A stretch of DNA of 64,000 nucleotides, taken from the NCBI GenBank assembly GCA_033439265.1, contig JAVTVX010000010.1, positions 12,942,001 through 13,006,000 on the forward strand. The letters are read 5' to 3'. Both the position numbers and the translations under genes were made by a program. Of the stretch, positions 59,866 through 64,000 are shown piece by piece (within the stretch, counting starts at the first letter, position 1; the number at the start of each line of letters is the position of its first letter). Under the pieces are notes generated by a model that was given only the letters and a program-made list of their open reading frames with translations, did not search any database and was not told the origin of the DNA. The DNA is from Dillenia suffruticosa. Its lineage: Eukaryota > Streptophyta > Magnoliopsida > Dilleniales > Dilleniaceae.

Positions 59866-62347
59866 TTTGCTAGACTCTGTCTGAAGTTTGCAGATCGGAT
59901 CTGCGATGCAAGGAAGGAAGGAGCGCTGTTTTGCGTATCACCGAAGGTGACAAGGCTGTGTTTGGATGCAAGGATAAGAGAGAAAATACACACACAATGT
60001 CAAATTTGAAAATTAAATAAAACTCGGAAATTTATTTAATTATATGTAAAAAATTAAATTGGTAATTTCCAAGCCTAAATTAATAACAGGATGAAGTCAT
60101 ACTGTGGTCTACCACTACTGAAAATTGTTCTTTTATTCGTGTATCTTCGTGAGCTCAACCCAAATAATATCAAATAAATCAAATGAATTAATTTATGATA
60201 CTTATAGATTTAAAATTTTTTCTATTTAATTTAAAAATATTTAAATCAATTCAAAATTTTCACATTTGATATTTTAATCACGTGAAATTTGATTTATGTG
60301 TTTTTTTGATTCATTGGTTCATATAGTATCATTCTCCGAGTCTATACATCTTTGAATATACACATATATGTTTTCAATGGGATAAAATAATATTACAAAC
60401 TCCTCCCTTCTAATATGATGATTTCAAATTTAAATTTTTATACAACAAAAAAATATATATACACCAGGGTGTGACATTCATCCGTCGATAGTAGTGAGAG
60501 ATAAAGAATCTACAACGAGAATGCAAAAGATTGTGATCAACATGAGCTCAAATGAATAAGAGACACATAGGTCTCGTGAGAGAGAGAGACAGAGATGGAG
60601 AAAAACAAATGAAGTTGCTAGCTAATACTCGTGTGGATAATTGCTGAGTTGCCCTCCTTTTCCCTGGGGACGAAGCTCCTCTAATGGAGAGGAAGTTTAA
60701 AATTGAGATTTAAACATAGTGAGCACGATGGGGTTGGGAATTTATATAAGAAAATCAACTCAATTCAACTTGAGCTTATGACCAAATTTTGAAATTATAA
60801 CCTACCATTTTATCGTATCAAATTGCACAGTTTGGATGACGTATCGATAAGTCTTAGTTAATATAAACATTTATCGTTAAATTTCAAAAAATTTATCATC
60901 AAATTATTATATGATAAAAAATAAAAAGAAGGCAATAAAAGCATCTTATTTGAAACAAAATCTACGGCATATATCTTTAGTAATAGCATAAAATTTGAAC
61001 TTTTCAATTACTTATCGGAGATTACTCCTAAGAGAGAGAAACAAGTATAAAACAAGAAATCTATTATCAAACAATAATATACATATTAGTAGATAGATTA
61101 AATTGACACTATCATCCATATGAATATAAGTAGGTTATAAAATTTTAAATTATCACAAGTTATCTAATCAAATAAATCAGAGGTCGTAGGAGATTCTGTT
61201 ATTTTTTTTAATAAACTAAGTCGAACTTGGTTTGCAAGGGTATTCTATTTAAATATAAAATTAATCATTTCACACAATAAATTCAATTACTATTTCTTTT
61301 GTCTTGATCAACTGATATCCAGATTATCCGACTAATTCGGTTTAGGTTCAGTGAATCTCAATTTAGGGATTGATTATCTCAATATCTATTTTTTTAATTT
61401 AAAATCTGAATTCAAGATTTGAATTAAAAAAATTTAGTATTCTATTATTACTATTAAATTTACAAGATATCAATAATAAATCCAATCACTATAAATGGAT
61501 AAGTATCGGATTGAATCTGCTACCAGGAGTCCAAGCATCATAGTTGATCCTAGACCATTGTGCAAATTTGACCCAGGTGCAATTGGAGTTCATATGGTAA
61601 TATGAATAGTACCTTTTACTAAAAAGGCACAAAGTACTCCCCACTTAATGCGACACAGGGTCGTATAAATACATAATCTTTTCTTTGTATTTTTTGTAAG
61701 AAGACTGTTTTCATATCTTAAATCTATGATTTCAAGATCATCAAAGAACCAACTTCACTATTATACCAAGATTCATCATCTGAATAGTACGTTTTACTAA
61801 AAATAAAGAATTTGTTTTGTATATATATATACACATATATTTTTTATTTAGTTTCGTTTTTTGGAACAATTAAGAAATGTGTAAAGTAAAAAATAAGAAT
61901 AAAAAAATAGATATAAAAAATGTCAATCATTTAATAAATCTTATCATTTAAATTGAATAAGACGAGTAAGGGGTTAAAATAATAATAATAAAAATTTAAT
62001 AAAGCTCATTACGAAATGTAGATTATTCTTTTGTAGTTTCGAAAGCGAGAGATAAATGTCTTTCGGAACAAATTAAGCGGTAAAATCTTTTCACTTCCAT
62101 TGTTTTTTTCCTTCGATTTGAATTATATTTTGAGAAATAAGCCCTTAGCGTTGGGTTGGACCTAACTGATTCACCGGAGAACGCGACTGAGAAATCCCAA
62201 GCCATTCCCAATCAGCGTACGGACTAGTTTTGCCTGCCCAGAAAAACACGGGAAATGAAATAAGAAAGCGAGAAAGAAGAATAAAGTCAACCTCAGAGAA
62301 ATCAGGGTTTTGTTGCCGTTGGATTCAGAATTCTGATCAGAGTTGAC
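59866..62347. other. Divergent intergenic region COG7 / PLAC8 gene
   Basis: AT-rich. It contains a family B SINE-like copy (about 60378-60460), a family A copy (about 61305-61440) and a SINE with long target duplications (61603-61803). No gene seen. Confidence 0.45.
61603..61803 (-). mobile_element. Au-like SINE relic with 23-bp target-site duplication
   Basis: Direct repeats at 61603-61625 and 61781-61803 (tgaatagtaccttttactaa plus AAA, one mismatch) bracket 155 bp whose interior (tttttgtaagaagactgttt, gatttcaagatcatcaaaga, actattataccaag) is a mutated version of the Au-like SINE at 18549-18720, in the same minus orientation. Confidence 0.65.
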
Positions 62348-62461
62348 ATGGCGGAGGGAGGAAGGATGCCGAGTTATGTCAAGCTGACAAAAGATCAAGA
62401 ACAATCCCCTATCGAGGAGATTAAGCCCGGTGAACTTAATCAGCCCATTCAAGTTCCTCAG
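62348..62461 (+). CDS. PLAC8 / cell-number-regulator-like protein, first exon only
   Basis: The ATG at 62348 opens 38 codons up to CAG|GTCTCT. The peptide (MPSYVKLTKDQEQSPIEE, then IKPGELNQPIQVPQ) matches the N-terminal segment that precedes the cysteine-rich PLAC8 domain in plant CNR6-like proteins (the next exon normally begins with a CNECGQ-type sequence). That exon is not found before 64000, so the first intron must exceed 1.5 kb. Family members are plasma-membrane cysteine-rich proteins linked to cell-number control and divalent-cation transport. The frame continuing into the intron is not coding. Its place next to COG7 and LUC7 agrees with Arabidopsis At5g51400 as I remember it. Confidence 0.75.
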
Positions 62462-64000
62462 GTCTCTCTCTATCTCGATTTATGGATTTTATTTCCTGAT
62501 GAATCAGTCTTGTTCAGGTGTTATGGATCTGATTGATGTCTAGTCTATCATACTTGGATTTGATTCAAAGAATTCTAAAGGCATTATCATTTCTTTTATG
62601 ACTATAATTTGACCAAGTTGCTACAATGTCCGTATTAGGGAAGAAAAGTGCAAAAGAATCTCAGATTTTTCGTGATCTGTATTATATTCGAATTTTTTTT
62701 CTGCTTTTGGCGTGTTCAATGATTTTATCAGTGGTGCCTTTACCGTGTCATAACCTCATTTTGGTTCATTATTCTATCCCCGCTTGAATGTCATAGGCAG
62801 TGCTTGAATTGAGACCCTCATGGTACATGGGTCTTTGATTTTTGCACATGTATCCATGTTGATGCTTGAATTCATCCCATGTTCAAACTTCATCCTGTAT
62901 GGAAGAGGCAAGTGCATCATATGCACCTAATCATTGCATCGGATGATGCTAAATTAGAGTTAGCTTTTAAACACCTTAGGAGTGGCTAGTATTTTTCTCT
63001 CCGAATGAGGTTTTTACTAGACCCCCAGAATGGAAAAGTGAAGATGTCATTTTCTTTTGCTCCTACTGGTTATGCTATGTCATGCTCATCAATATTGTTG
63101 ATGCACTTGCTAGTTGTGAAATTAAATATAAAATTCATGTTTGACCCCTGATCATGTTTGTTTATAAGTTTAATATATGAGTTCATGTGGCCCTTGCATT
63201 CCAGAATTTTGTCCCCATGACTTGCTTCCGGTGGCACTTCAGTTTTTCACCTCTCAAAGTCTAATCCAAGTTCGTTATGGAAATTTCCCCTTTTTGGATG
63301 TGTAAGAGGGGAGAGGGGGTACAGTGTTACTCCCCTAAATTTTCATCCCCTTTTAAGTGTATTTGCAAACAATTTTTTCCCTTGTAAAGTTTAAGGTGGA
63401 GGTTTCATTGCCTACAAGGGGTAAAAGGAGGGGAAAGCCAAATAATAATAATAATATTAGTATAAAATATGAAATCTTATGCTGTTTTTCCTCTCTTTTT
63501 TAATGACTTCCTCTCTCCTCTCTCTTTCTCTCTCTCTCTCTAAAAGAGGGGTAAATATGTGAAAATTTTCACGAAAATTTTTCTAATGGTAAAAATTTAT
63601 CCTAATTCAACCAAACGAGGGAAAAAATAACTTTTATGGGAGCAAATTTTATTTCTCAAATTGTTACTATCCTATTGCATGTTTCCTTGAAGGTAATTTT
63701 ACTGTTACAATGAAACCGTCTACCATCTCTTCCTGAAAATTTTCCTTTTAATAAATTTCTTTGTTATGAACATCTATCTTTCTAGTGGGGAAGCATTTCA
63801 TCTAGATGTGACTAGTATTGCATAATTTGCAAAAATTGCGTGCCAAGTTTGGGGAAGCATTTAGTGTTTCGGTCTTGTCATATTGGATGCATTATATCTT
63901 CGGCCTTTACAGGGCATGGTCCTACTCTAAATCAGTTCCTTCAAAAAGGTCAACTTAGGCATGATATAGAAGCCATGTTAATCTTTCTATGTCATGTAGA
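62462..64000 (+). other. First intron of the PLAC8-like gene (to window edge)
   Basis: No exon-like conserved frame seen. It contains a CT/TC tract near 63505-63541 and otherwise ordinary T-rich intronic sequence. Confidence 0.5.

Noticed and set aside
1..64000. CRISPR array, prokaryotic operon or integrated virus
   Set aside because: No regularly spaced repeats, no bacterial gene organisation and no viral protein; all repeats seen are microsatellites or eukaryotic transposable elements.

Overview
The window is nuclear DNA from a flowering plant, almost certainly a eudicot. It is AT-rich, its genes are intron-bearing with canonical GT/AG junctions, microsatellites are common in 5' leaders, and the proteins are plant-specific (hybrid proline-rich proteins, an RGF/GLV peptide precursor, PEX11A, a plant-type LUC7, a RIN2/RIN3-type E3 ligase). 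I cannot name the species. Gene models were built by hand from reading frames, splice signals and family knowledge; no search was run.

Region 1 (1-9.6 kb) is a segmental tandem array of 8-cysteine hybrid proline-rich protein (HyPRP) genes. The ancestral module appears to be one plus-strand gene followed about 1.5 kb later by a minus-strand gene of a second subtype. Module 1 has a plus gene cut by the window edge and a minus pseudogene. Module 2 has an intact plus gene, but its minus partner is missing and about 2 kb of unrelated DNA with a copia-type LTR lies in its place. Module 3 has both genes intact.

Region 2 (9.6-22 kb) is mostly gene-poor. It holds a complete-looking non-autonomous hAT element with an 8-bp target duplication (13222-14144), SINE-like repeats, a decayed LINE RNase H fragment, and one good gene: a two-exon RGF/GLV/CLEL peptide precursor on the minus strand (17298-17830).

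Region 3 (22-35 kb) has two minus-strand genes: a 12-exon RIN2/RIN3-like RING-H2/CUE E3 ligase of 587 aa and a glycerol-3-phosphate permease-like MFS transporter of 519 aa, both with intron-containing 5' leaders.

Region 4 (35-43.5 kb) is AT-rich intergenic DNA with dispersed SINE-like copies and microsatellites.

Region 5 (43.5-64 kb) is gene-dense: an F-box protein with a Sel1-like repeat (-), PEX11A (-), LUC7 (+), the Golgi tether subunit COG7 (-), and the first exon of a PLAC8/cell-number-regulator protein (+) that runs off the window. The COG7 locus is well conserved over ten exons but carries a 7-nt frameshifting gap and a separate in-frame stop, so it may be a young pseudogene or a mis-assembled or mutant allele.

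From memory, Arabidopsis keeps these genes split between a chromosome 5 block (PLAC8, LUC7, COG7/EYE, RIN3, an RGF gene) and a chromosome 4 block (RIN2 next to a G3P permease). The window looks like an undivided version of that ancestral neighbourhood.
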